A stretch of 22,960 nucleotides of DNA, taken from UBA6136 sp044237765. GTDB lineage: Bacteria; Pseudomonadota; Gammaproteobacteria; Methylococcales; Methylococcaceae. The translations under genes were made by a program, and so were the position numbers. The stretch is taken from contig JBIIEQ010000056.1 of the NCBI GenBank assembly GCA_044237765.1, positions 1 through 22,960 of the forward strand, given 5' to 3'. How positions within the stretch are numbered: the stretch's first letter is position 1; each line of letters starts with the position of its first letter. Shown here one piece after another: positions 1 through 6,919 of this stretch. The notes beneath the pieces are model-generated. The model searched no databases. It was not told the DNA's origin and saw only the letters and a list, made by a program, of their open reading frames with translations.

Positions 1-925
1 TGGTGTTGAGCGCGCCGATCTGGTCCAGCACCAGTTTCTGGTTGGCTAGGGCCTGAGCCGTGATGACCGCCGTACGCAGGGCCGAGACGGTGGTCGTCGT
101 GGCGCGATCGACGCCCTTGATCAATTCAAGGTTGTTCTTGCGCACCATGTCCATGGCCAGATAACCCTGAACGGTGACGGCCAGCTGGGTCAGCAGGTCC
201 TGGACTTTCTGCCTCACGTAAAAGAGCAGTTCCTCCTTCACGACGCGGGCTTTTTCCGGGTCGCTGGTTTCCAGTTCTCCCAGCTTGGCGCTGATGGCGG
301 CATCGATCTTTTTGCCGACATACACGTACTGTTCCAGACGTTCCATGATGCGCCAGGCGTTCACCTTCTCTTCCTCGACGGCGGCGTTGTCCTTGCGGAG
401 TTCGTCCTGTCCGTTGTAGAGCGACTTGATGATGGCATCCAGGTGACTTTGCGCCGATTCGTACTGGCGAAAATAATCCTGTATCGAGCTTCCCCAGGGA
501 ATAAGGCCAAGGAGTTTCTTCGGCTGAAGCAGATTGGCTTTCCTGGTGGGATCCAGTTCCTCGATCTTGCGGCGGAGATCCACCAGCGATTTGGAAATGG
601 TGGAGCCCTCATCAAACAGGCCGGAGTTCATGGCCCTGACCGGTTGCTGGAGCAATCGATTGGAAATGTTGGCGGCCGCGCGAATTTCCTCGTTGGCCAG
701 AGTGTGCACCCCGAATATCTTGGTCTTAAAGGCTTCGCTCTGGGTCTGTTCCCTCAGAATGAGGTTGACGAACTCATCGACTTTTTTATCCAGCTCCTCA
801 ATTTTTGCGGCTTGCAGCTTGACCAGTCCTTCGGTGCGTTCGGGCTCGATGGCCGTGACGGGCGAGGGGGGTGTCAGTGATTCCGGGGGAGTCAGCTCAA
901 TGGGTGTCTCGGTGGAAATATTCAC
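1..925 (-). CDS. telA: TelA/YaaN-family toxic anion resistance protein, C-terminus cut by window edge
   Basis: Reading the minus strand from 925 gives 308 uninterrupted codons that run off the left edge. The start is GTG at 925, preceded by AAGAGGA nine bases upstream; no better start lies near. The protein has an acidic, Pro-rich N-terminus and then a long, mostly helical, charged region with little hydrophobic character. Stretches such as LIPWGSSIQDYFRQYESAQ, LYNGQDELRKDNAAVEEE and VQGYLAMDMVRKNNLELIKG are typical of the TelA/YaaN family (tellurite and other toxic-anion resistance, PF05816), usually about 350-400 residues long. Family members are cytoplasmic and their biochemical role is poorly defined; many sit beside TerD-type or membrane-stress genes, but the downstream partner here is outside the window. 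It is transcribed divergently from gap. The family call is from recognised sequence; an actual resistance phenotype is inference. Confidence 0.88.
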   Translation of the reverse strand, partial: MNISTETPIELTPPESLTPPSPVTAIEPERTEGLVKLQAAKIEELDKKVDEFVNLILREQTQSEAFKTKIFGVHTLANEEIRAAANISNRLLQQPVRAMNSGLFDEGSTISKSLVDLRRKIEELDPTRKANLLQPKKLLGLIPWGSSIQDYFRQYESAQSHLDAIIKSLYNGQDELRKDNAAVEEEKVNAWRIMERLEQYVYVGKKIDAAISAKLGELETSDPEKARVVKEELLFYVRQKVQDLLTQLAVTVQGYLAMDMVRKNNLELIKGVDRATTTTVSALRTAVITAQALANQKLVLDQIGALNT

Positions 926-1263
926 TAGTGGCGGTCCTCTTGGGCTTGAAGGAGTTGGCTCGGGATGGCGGTTCCGGGCCGCCGGCGATTGTATCCGAAT
1001 TGATTCTGGTAGGCCTTCTTGCGGGTTTTTAATGGACTGGATGGGTCTGGTTTGCTATATTTCCGCCTTATTTTGCCGGGACAAGTCATGTCAGCGCATG
1101 ACTCCGTCGCTGGGCGCAATGCCCGAAAGTTTCGCTAGATTCATGATCTTCCGCTTGCTACCTTGCCCAGACGGATCTCCGCGTGAGACTGGACGACGCG
1201 AAGGGGTGAGCGAGGAAATGGTTACTGATCCTCTTTTATTAGACAGAGCACTGGAGATAAGGC
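926..1263. promoter_or_regulatory. Divergent intergenic region between telA and gap
   Basis: About 340 bases separate the two divergent start codons and hold no credible gene; the only ORFs are in shadow frames. Both promoters must lie here, but I cannot point to a convincing -35/-10 pair for either gene. The clearest element is an inverted repeat, AGTCATG-N6-CATGACT, at 1084-1103. The gap ribosome binding site GGAGATAAGG ends just before its ATG at 1264. Confidence 0.5.
1084..1103. promoter_or_regulatory. Perfect 7-bp inverted repeat, possible operator
   Basis: AGTCATG and CATGACT are exact reverse complements separated by six bases. They lie in the middle of the telA/gap divergent region. 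The size and spacing suit a dimeric regulator site or a small hairpin. No T-tract follows, so it is not an intrinsic terminator. The regulator is unknown. Confidence 0.3.
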
Positions 1264-2274
1264 ATGACGATTAAAGTTGCTATCAATGGCTATGGCCGTA
1301 TTGGCCGGAATGTATTGCGCGCCCTGTTCGAATCCGGCCGCAAGGATATCGAGATTGTGGCTATCAATGATCTGGGCGATGCCAAGATCAATGCCCACCT
1401 GACGAAGCGCGATACCGTTCATGGCCCGTTCAACGGTACGGTTGAAGTGGGTGATGGCGCCATCATTGTCAACGGCAAGGCCATCAAGGCATTCTCCGAA
1501 CGCGATCCGTCAAAGCTGCCCTGGGGTGCTCTGGGTGTGGACGTGGTGCTGGAATGTACCGGCATTTTCCGTAACAAGGAAAAGTGCATGGCCCACATTC
1601 ACGCGGGTGCCAAGAAAGTGATTATCTCCGCGCCAGCCGATGGCAATGCGGCCGATGCGACCATCGTCTTTGGTGTTAATGACAGCGTTCTGAAGGCGAC
1701 CGACCAGGTCATCTCCAATGCCTCCTGTACCACCAACTGTCTGGCGCCGCTGGTTCAGCCGCTGCACGCCAAGCTGGGCCTGGTATCCGGTCTGATGACC
1801 ACCATCCATTCCTACACGAATGATCAGGTGCTGACCGATGTTTACCACAGCGACATGTACCGCGCCCGCGCGGCCGCGCTGAACATGATCCCGACCAAGA
1901 CCGGTGCCGCTCAGGCCGTGGGTCTGGTGCTGCCGGAACTGAACGGCAAGCTGTCCGGCTTCGCCATCCGCGTACCGACCGCCAACGTCTCTGTCGTTGA
2001 CCTGACCTTCGTCGCCGGGCGCGAAACCAACAAGGACGAAGTCAACGCTATCCTGAAGGAAGCCTCCGAAGGCGCGCTCAAGGGTATTCTTGGCTACAAC
2101 GTCGAGCCGCTGGTTTCCAGCGATTTCAATCACACCACCACCTCGTCAAATTTTGATGCGACCCAGACCCAGGTCATTGGCAATCTGGTCAAGGTACTGT
2201 CCTGGTACGACAACGAGTGGGGCTTCTCCAACCGCATGCTGGACACCACCGTGGCATTGATGAACGCCAAGTAA
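1264..2274 (+). CDS. gap: Type I glyceraldehyde-3-phosphate dehydrogenase
   Basis: This cytoplasmic enzyme interconverts glyceraldehyde 3-phosphate, phosphate and NAD(P)+ with 1,3-bisphosphoglycerate, for glycolysis, gluconeogenesis or the Calvin cycle. The 336 residues are full length. The N-terminal Rossmann fold opens with INGYGRIGRNVLRA (residues 7-20). The catalytic SNASCTTN places the nucleophile at Cys155, with the partner His at 182 in the TTIHSYTNDQ segment. The C-terminal WYDNEWGFSNRM is also present. The acidic residue in AINDLGD (Asp36), at the end of the second strand, favours NAD binding; this is inference. The segment INDLGDAKINAHL resembles the GAPDH subgroup common in autotrophic proteobacteria. 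The start is supported by GGAGATAAGG upstream. It leads an apparent operon with pyk (72 bp on) and fbp. Confidence 0.98.
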   Translation: MTIKVAINGYGRIGRNVLRALFESGRKDIEIVAINDLGDAKINAHLTKRDTVHGPFNGTVEVGDGAIIVNGKAIKAFSERDPSKLPWGALGVDVVLECTGIFRNKEKCMAHIHAGAKKVIISAPADGNAADATIVFGVNDSVLKATDQVISNASCTTNCLAPLVQPLHAKLGLVSGLMTTIHSYTNDQVLTDVYHSDMYRARAAALNMIPTKTGAAQAVGLVLPELNGKLSGFAIRVPTANVSVVDLTFVAGRETNKDEVNAILKEASEGALKGILGYNVEPLVSSDFNHTTTSSNFDATQTQVIGNLVKVLSWYDNEWGFSNRMLDTTVALMNAK

Positions 2275-2308
2275 ACCGGCCTCCAGCTAACAATTAGTCT
2301 CTTCACAA

Positions 2309-2333
2309 GTAGGGCCACATAAGGTGGCCCTAC
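2309..2333 (+). promoter_or_regulatory. Intercistronic hairpin between gap and pyk
   Basis: A perfect 10-bp stem, GTAGGGCCAC / GTGGCCCTAC, closes a 5-base loop and ends 13 bases before the upstream pyk ATG. No T-run follows, so it is not a standard intrinsic terminator. It could stabilise the upstream gap message against 3' exonucleases, act as a processing site, or modulate pyk translation. pyk has no clear Shine-Dalgarno sequence after the stem. Confidence 0.6.
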
Positions 2334-2346
2334 GCATACCCGATAG

Positions 2347-3852
2347 ATGGTTTCCATGTCTAAAGTCTTTCGTCGCACCAAGATCATCGCAACACTCGGG
2401 CCGGCCTCGGAGTCGCCCGAAGTCCTTGAGAAACTCATCAGGGCAGGGGCTGATGTGGTTCGACTCAATTTTTCCCATGGCACCGCTGACGAGCACCGCG
2501 CTCGTGCGGAGCGGGTTCGTGTCATCAGCAAGAAGCTCAATCGCCATGTCGCGATTCTGGCGGATCTGCAGGGGCCGAAGATCCGCGTCGAGAAATTCAA
2601 GGACGACCGCAAGATTCAGCTTGAAGTCGGTCAGAAGTTCGATCTGGATACCGCTTTTCCGGCCGATCAGGGCGACGAAACGCAGGTCGGTTGCAGCTAT
2701 GAGCCGCTGCCCCGCGACGTCAAGCCCGGCGACACGTTGTTGCTGAACGATGGCCTCATCGTCATGCAGGTTGATGATGTGGTGGGTACGCGGGTCAAGT
2801 GCACCGTGACCGTGGCCGGTGTCCTGTCCAACCGCAAGGGCATCAACAAGCTGGGCGGCGGTCTGTCGGCCCCGGCCCTGACCGACAAGGACAAGGAAGA
2901 TCTGAAGACCGCCGTTAGCATCGATGCGGATTATCTGGCCATTTCGTTTCCGCGTTCGCGCGAGGACATGGAAGAAGCCCGCCGGATGCTGGATGAGCTT
3001 GGCAGCGACATGGGCCTGGTGGCCAAGGTCGAACGTGCCGAAGCCATTCTGGAAGGCACGATCGAAGGGATCGTCGAAGCGTCCGACGCCATCATGGTGG
3101 CGCGCGGCGACCTGGGTGTGGAAATCGGCGATGCCCGTTTGCCGCATGTGCAGAAGCACCTGATTCGCCTGGCCCGCACCTACAACAAGGTCGCGATTAC
3201 GGCAACCCAGATGATGGAGTCCATGATCAATAACCCGGTGCCGACCCGCGCCGAGGTCTCGGACGTCGCCAATGCGGTGTTTGACGGTACCGACGCCGTG
3301 ATGTTGTCGGCGGAAACCGCATCCGGAGATTTCCCGGATCTGGCCGTCAAGGCCATGGCGCAGGTCTGTGTCGAAGCGGAGAAGTACCCGCGCGAGAAGT
3401 CCAAGCATCGACTGCACGAGCGGTTCGAGCGCATTGACGAAACCGTTGCCCTGTCGGCCATGTACGCGGCCAACCACCTGGAGGTCAGGGCGATTGGCGC
3501 ACTCACGGAAACCGGGTCCACGCCGCTGTGGATGTCGCGTATCAGTTCGGGTATTCCGATCTATGCGTTGACGCCCCATGAGAAAACCTGCCGCCGGGTG
3601 ACGTTGTTCCGGGGTGTTTACCCGATCAGCTTCAATCCGGTGGGCATTGCCGATCACGCGGTCCTCAATCGCGCGATTGTCCAGGAGTTCATGGATCGTG
3701 GCTTGGTGGATCCCGAGGACACGGTGATCCTGACCAAGGGTGATCTGATGGGGGCTCGCGGGGGCACGAATGCCATGAAGATTGCCAGCATTCCGGAGGT
3801 GCTCGAAGCGGCTCCGAATGACTGGAAGTCGCAGTGTCCGGCTTACAAATAA
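2347..3852 (+). CDS. pyk: Pyruvate kinase, PykA type
   Basis: It transfers phosphate from phosphoenolpyruvate to ADP, giving pyruvate and ATP in the cytoplasm. The 501 residues cover the usual domains: FRRTKIIATLGPAS at the N-terminus, the B domain at about 82-180, the AKVERAEA segment carrying catalytic Lys227, the signature MVARGDLGVEIG (250-261), TATQMMESMI (285-294), and a C-terminal domain with LTKGDLMGARGG. Much of the sequence matches E. coli PykA more closely than PykF. The LQGPKIR motif has Lys78 where K+-dependent enzymes have Glu, which in this family goes with K+-independence (inference). Two ATGs compete, 2347 and 2356, and neither has a strong ribosome binding site; the second would start MSKVFRRTK and fits homologues slightly better. 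It lies between gap and fbp. Confidence 0.97.
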   Translation: MVSMSKVFRRTKIIATLGPASESPEVLEKLIRAGADVVRLNFSHGTADEHRARAERVRVISKKLNRHVAILADLQGPKIRVEKFKDDRKIQLEVGQKFDLDTAFPADQGDETQVGCSYEPLPRDVKPGDTLLLNDGLIVMQVDDVVGTRVKCTVTVAGVLSNRKGINKLGGGLSAPALTDKDKEDLKTAVSIDADYLAISFPRSREDMEEARRMLDELGSDMGLVAKVERAEAILEGTIEGIVEASDAIMVARGDLGVEIGDARLPHVQKHLIRLARTYNKVAITATQMMESMINNPVPTRAEVSDVANAVFDGTDAVMLSAETASGDFPDLAVKAMAQVCVEAEKYPREKSKHRLHERFERIDETVALSAMYAANHLEVRAIGALTETGSTPLWMSRISSGIPIYALTPHEKTCRRVTLFRGVYPISFNPVGIADHAVLNRAIVQEFMDRGLVDPEDTVILTKGDLMGARGGTNAMKIASIPEVLEAAPNDWKSQCPAYK

Positions 3853-3879
3853 ACATAACGACAGGTTCAGGAGGACATC

Positions 3880-4878
3880 ATGATCGGTCAACATCTCACC
3901 CAATTCCTGATCAACGAACAGAGGAAGATTCCGGGCGCTACCGGAGAACTCACGTTGTTGCTGAACGACGTGGCTTCCGCCTGCAAGAGCATCGGTCATG
4001 AAGTGAACCGGGGCGCTCTGGCCGGCAACCTGGATGTGATCGGCTCCGAAAACGTTCAGGGCGAAGTCCAGAAGAAGCTTGACGTGCTCTCCAACGATAT
4101 CTTCATTCGTTCGCTGGAATGGACCGGCCACCTCGCGGCCATGGCGTCCGAGGAAAACGATGAAATCATCCAGATTCCGGACGAATTCCCCAAGGGTAAA
4201 TACCTGATTGCCTTCGATCCGCTGGATGGTTCCAGCAACATTGAGGTCAATCTGTCAATCGGGACAATCTTCTCGATCATGCGCGCTCCCGAGGGCAAGA
4301 AGACCATCACCGCCGAAGACTTCATGCAGAAAGGTACCGCGCAAGTCGCGGCCGGTTTCTGTATCTACGGCCCGACCACCATCCTGATCCTCTCCACCGG
4401 GCAGGGTGTGAATGGCTTCACGCTCGATCGCAACGTCGGCGAGTTCGTCCTGACTCATCCCGATATCCGGGTACCGGAAGATACCGCCGAGTTCGCCATC
4501 AACATGTCCAACCATCGCTTCTGGGAAGAGCCGATGCGCCGCTATGTCGATGAATGTGTGCAGGGTAAGGCGGGCGGACGCGAGAAGGATTTCAACATGC
4601 GCTGGCTGGCGTCCATGGTGGCCGAGGTCTATCGTGTGCTGATGCGTGGCGGCCTGTTTACCTATCCCATGGACGAGAAATTAAAGTCCAAGGGCGGTCG
4701 TCTGCGCCTGTTGTATGAAGCTAATCCGATGGGCTTCCTGATTGAACAAGCTGGCGGCGTGGCCTCAACCGGGCGTGAGCGTATCCTCGAGATCCAGCCC
4801 ACCGGCGTGCATCAGCGGGTACCCGTAATTCTCGGCTCTAAGAACGAAGTCGAGCGACTGGTTTCGTATCACAAGTAA
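3880..4878 (+). CDS. fbp: Class I fructose-1,6-bisphosphatase
   Basis: It hydrolyses fructose 1,6-bisphosphate to fructose 6-phosphate, the irreversible step of gluconeogenesis, and also regenerates Calvin-cycle intermediates. The protein has 332 residues, the normal length. The acidic SEEND (90-94) and the metal/phosphate-binding FDPLDGSSNIEVNLSIG (112-128) are intact, as are GGLFTYPMD (257-265) and the YEANPMGFLIEQAGG segment near 279-293. The start has a good AGGAGG-like site (caggaggacatcATG). It follows pyk by 27 bp and is closed by a terminator at 4916, so it is the last gene of the gap-pyk-fbp unit. Sharing a transcript with pyruvate kinase means the two opposing fluxes must be balanced at the enzyme level or serve an autotrophic flow from triose phosphate both to hexose and to pyruvate. 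Confidence 0.98.
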   Translation: MIGQHLTQFLINEQRKIPGATGELTLLLNDVASACKSIGHEVNRGALAGNLDVIGSENVQGEVQKKLDVLSNDIFIRSLEWTGHLAAMASEENDEIIQIPDEFPKGKYLIAFDPLDGSSNIEVNLSIGTIFSIMRAPEGKKTITAEDFMQKGTAQVAAGFCIYGPTTILILSTGQGVNGFTLDRNVGEFVLTHPDIRVPEDTAEFAINMSNHRFWEEPMRRYVDECVQGKAGGREKDFNMRWLASMVAEVYRVLMRGGLFTYPMDEKLKSKGGRLRLLYEANPMGFLIEQAGGVASTGRERILEIQPTGVHQRVPVILGSKNEVERLVSYHK

Positions 4879-4915
4879 GGATCAGGCCCTTTTCTCCTGT
4901 TTTCAGGAACCTCGC

Positions 4916-4946
4916 AAAGCCCCGTCATTCGGGGCTTTTGCTTTTC
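4916..4946 (+). terminator. Intrinsic terminator of the gap-pyk-fbp operon
   Basis: AAAGCCCC and GGGGCTTT form an 8-bp stem with a 7-base loop, followed by a T-rich stretch. It begins 38 bases after the fbp stop codon. Confidence 0.88.
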
Positions 4947-5008
4947 AGGGTGGGGTTGTGGGTGTTCAGGGCTGAGGACGGACAGGGATATTGTGATCGT
5001 CCCGGGTC

Positions 5009-5221
5009 TTAGCGCATTTGACGCCAGCGATAATGTATCTGACCGTCATCGCATTGGTAGCCGGAACGATTGCTGCCGTCTGTCACACTGACCGGGATGC
5101 AGTGGTGAGCTTCGCGAAAGGCATCCCATTCCTCCTCCTTGCTTCGATTATGATTCAGCAAAAAAATATCGCCGAGGACGACAAAGGCAATACTGGCGAC
5201 GATGATGGTGCTGATTTTCAT
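5009..5221 (-). CDS. Small secreted or single-pass membrane protein with a cysteine pair
   Basis: This is a 70-residue protein of unknown function. Residues 3-23 form a hydrophobic N-terminal segment, either an uncleaved anchor or a signal peptide. A soluble tail of about 47 residues follows, with KEEEWDAFREAHHC then SGYQCDDGQIHYRWR; Cys41 and Cys57 could form a periplasmic disulfide. The pattern W-x2-F-x3-HHC ... GYxCDDG ... Y-x-R resembles small uncharacterised proteobacterial proteins I have seen, but I cannot name a family. The start is well supported by AAGGAGA six bases before the ATG. It reads toward the fbp terminator and is divergent from the lipoprotein gene at 5452. Confidence 0.7.
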   Translation of the reverse strand: MKISTIIVASIAFVVLGDIFLLNHNRSKEEEWDAFREAHHCIPVSVTDGSNRSGYQCDDGQIHYRWRQMR

Positions 5222-5451
5222 GCCGATTCTCCTTATTTGTAGTTATTTTTGGGGTTAATCAGGAAACCGGGTATTGGGACCGCGAACGGGCAATCCAGTT
5301 CATCCATGGGGTCAGATAATCCGGATGCCATAACGCCCAGCCAACGATCGGTTCGCGGTGAGGCAAAATGCGAGAAGCGTGACTCAAGGCGGATTCAACT
5401 TTATTCTTGGTCACCCCTGCTTTGCCATTCCTGCCATCGACATTCGAAAAG

Positions 5452-5766
5452 ATGAAAACCTTTAGTTTCCTTTTGTTTTTTCTGTTGGCCGGGTGTGTGA
5501 CCGACTCAATCTTGTATCGGAGCGATAACTCGTCGGTCAGTCAGGCCATGGCGCAGCAACGTGCCGTGACGGATTTGAAATGCAAGGAAGCGTTGGCAGA
5601 CAGACCGATCAGAAGCGGCCGGATCGAAAATTGGCCGGATGAGCCGCTTTATAGTGAATATAAGGTTTGGTCGGAGGGGTGCGGGAGAAGTATCAACTAT
5701 GTGGTCGTTTGCAGGAACGGCAATATCTGCACCTTTGCTGACCGCCCGCTGCCATGCGAGGAATGA
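5452..5766 (+). CDS. Small lipoprotein, cysteine-rich
   Basis: The frame is open from 5407, but the better start is the ATG at 5452. It yields a textbook lipoprotein signal, MKTFSFLLFFLLAGC, with the lipobox cysteine at residue 15. The mature part is about 90 residues and carries five more cysteines (44, 77, 87, 93, 102), so disulfides in the periplasm are likely. The residue after the lipid-modified Cys is Val, not Asp, which favours outer-membrane sorting by the Lol rule; this is inference. No catalytic motif is visible and I do not recognise the family. The ribosome binding site is weak. Its stop codon overlaps the start of the next small gene (ATGA at 5763-5766), suggesting coupled translation. 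Confidence 0.68.
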   Translation: MKTFSFLLFFLLAGCVTDSILYRSDNSSVSQAMAQQRAVTDLKCKEALADRPIRSGRIENWPDEPLYSEYKVWSEGCGRSINYVVVCRNGNICTFADRPLPCEE

Positions 5767-5912
5767 TCTTGTCCAGATTGGGCAGTGTGTGGGTACTTCT
5801 TGCTCTTCTCCTAGGATGCTCGAGAGCTTCCGACAGGCTGCGCGGCATGAAGGATACTTGCGCCTGCAGTCAGCCGGCCGCTTCGTTCGAGCATCACAAG
5901 GCCACCCGATAG
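5763..5912 (+). CDS. 49-residue lipoprotein overlapping the preceding gene
   Basis: The ATG at 5763 shares ATGA with the stop of the upstream lipoprotein gene. The product has a basic N-terminus, a hydrophobic run VWVLLALLLGC ending in a lipobox cysteine at residue 19, and a mature tail of only about 30 residues with a CAC motif (Cys33, Cys35). The last codons lie inside the left arm of the hairpin at 5900-5924. Translation therefore runs into the terminator. Tiny lipoproteins of this kind are often missed by gene finders. It could instead be a chance frame, but the overlap, the signal sequence and the orientation argue for a real gene. Function unknown. Confidence 0.5.
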   Translation: MILSRLGSVWVLLALLLGCSRASDRLRGMKDTCACSQPAASFEHHKATR

Positions 5913-5927
5913 GGGTGGGTGGCCCTT
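5900..5927. terminator. Convergent, probably bidirectional terminator
   Basis: GGCCACCC (5900-5907) and GGGTGGCC (5917-5924) form an 8-bp GC-rich stem, with AA before and CTT after. It separates the plus-strand lipoprotein pair from the minus-strand regulator gene ending at 5931. The T-tract is short. Confidence 0.55.
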
Positions 5928-5930
5928 CGT

Positions 5931-6875
5931 TTAGGTAGCGAGGGCGGCGTTCACGCCCAGCCCGGAGAAAATGCCTGATTCGGTAGCCCAATCCTTCATG
6001 GGCTGATGCAGGCCGTGTTGCGGGGTATGGTACTGGCGGAATGATTTGGGCGTCATCCCAAAACGTTTTCTGAAAGCCCGGGTGAAGTCCCCGGCATGGT
6101 TGTAACCGACATGTCGACCAATGAAGGCAATCGTCAGTGACGTGTCTTTCACCAAGTCACTGGCCCGACCCAGTCGCAGATCATTGAGATAGGCGGCGAC
6201 CGTTTTTCCTCCGTGCTGATTGAACAACTCGTTCAACCTGTGCGCACTGAAGCCACTTTCATGAGCCAGTTCACTGACGCTGGGTGGATCGTCAAGACGG
6301 GACTTCAAGGTTTCCACCAGACGCTCAAAAATGGATCGATCCAGTTTGGTCGATAGGGCTTCGGGAGGGGAGTAGTCTTCGACCAGTTGCATGAGCTTTT
6401 CATGCCGGGCCGGCGGTACGGTATGGCTAGCCAGATCGTGATGCACCAGTAGTCTTGCCAGCATTTCCTGGCGTGAGCAGGGGCGCAGGATGAAATCGAC
6501 TGCTCCCAACGCAAAAGCCCGCAAACGAATCTTGATATCCAGGTTATTGGATAGCGCAATCACGGGGATCGAAGCCGTCTCCGGGTTCGATTTCAGCATC
6601 TTGCATGTCTCCAACGCCTGTTCCGACTCAGCTGGAATCTCGAGAAGAATCAGGGCGGGTCGCCCTTGCAGCACTTTCTGTGTCGCGACTTCGTGATGAC
6701 TGATCCCCCTGAGTTCAAAGCCCTGGCGCGTCAGATAACTTCCGAGGAGGCTGGAAGGTTCGCCTTGTTCATTAATCATCAAAAGCGGAATGCCGTTGTT
6801 CATCGTGATGAGCCAATGTAGGGCGAATGGGTGAATGGACTTTTCCGCTCGCAGTGCCTGATCACGAGCGTCCAT
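5931..6875 (-). CDS. AraC-family regulator with a degenerate response-regulator receiver domain
   Basis: The protein has up to 314 residues. Residues about 28-145 follow the receiver-domain pattern: LLMINEQGE, ALILLEIPAES, VIALSN, AFALGAVDFILRP. Residues about 185-285 are an AraC-type double helix-turn-helix, with PSVSELAHESGFSAHRLNELF and the second-helix consensus HAGDFTRAFRKRFGMTPKSFR. The usual phospho-acceptor Asp is Glu79, the acidic pair is Asn35-Glu36, and the conserved Lys is Arg131, so regulation by ordinary phosphotransfer is unlikely. The start is uncertain: the ATG at 6875 and the ATG at 6803 (residue 25) both lack a clear ribosome binding site, and the later one starts just before the receiver fold. 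It is divergent from a decayed response-regulator gene. Targets unknown. Confidence 0.82.
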   Translation of the reverse strand: MDARDQALRAEKSIHPFALHWLITMNNGIPLLMINEQGEPSSLLGSYLTRQGFELRGISHHEVATQKVLQGRPALILLEIPAESEQALETCKMLKSNPETASIPVIALSNNLDIKIRLRAFALGAVDFILRPCSRQEMLARLLVHHDLASHTVPPARHEKLMQLVEDYSPPEALSTKLDRSIFERLVETLKSRLDDPPSVSELAHESGFSAHRLNELFNQHGGKTVAAYLNDLRLGRASDLVKDTSLTIAFIGRHVGYNHAGDFTRAFRKRFGMTPKSFRQYHTPQHGLHQPMKDWATESGIFSGLGVNAALAT

Positions 6876-6919
6876 ATCCGGGGGGAATTATTGATTGACT
6901 TGACGGGACAAGAAACCCC

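Noticed and set aside
1510..2133. Minus-strand frame of 207 codons opposite gap
   Set aside because: Fully contained in gap on the other strand, with shadow-type composition and no ribosome binding site.
2287..4131. Long minus-strand open frame of 614 codons opposite pyk and fbp
   Set aside because: It is antisense to two highly conserved enzymes and has no recognisable motif; the residue pattern (rich in His, Arg, Gln) is typical of the shadow of a high-GC coding strand.
5249..5455. Plus-strand ORF of 68 codons before the lipoprotein
   Set aside because: No ribosome binding site, low-complexity Ser/Arg composition and overlap with the probable promoter region.
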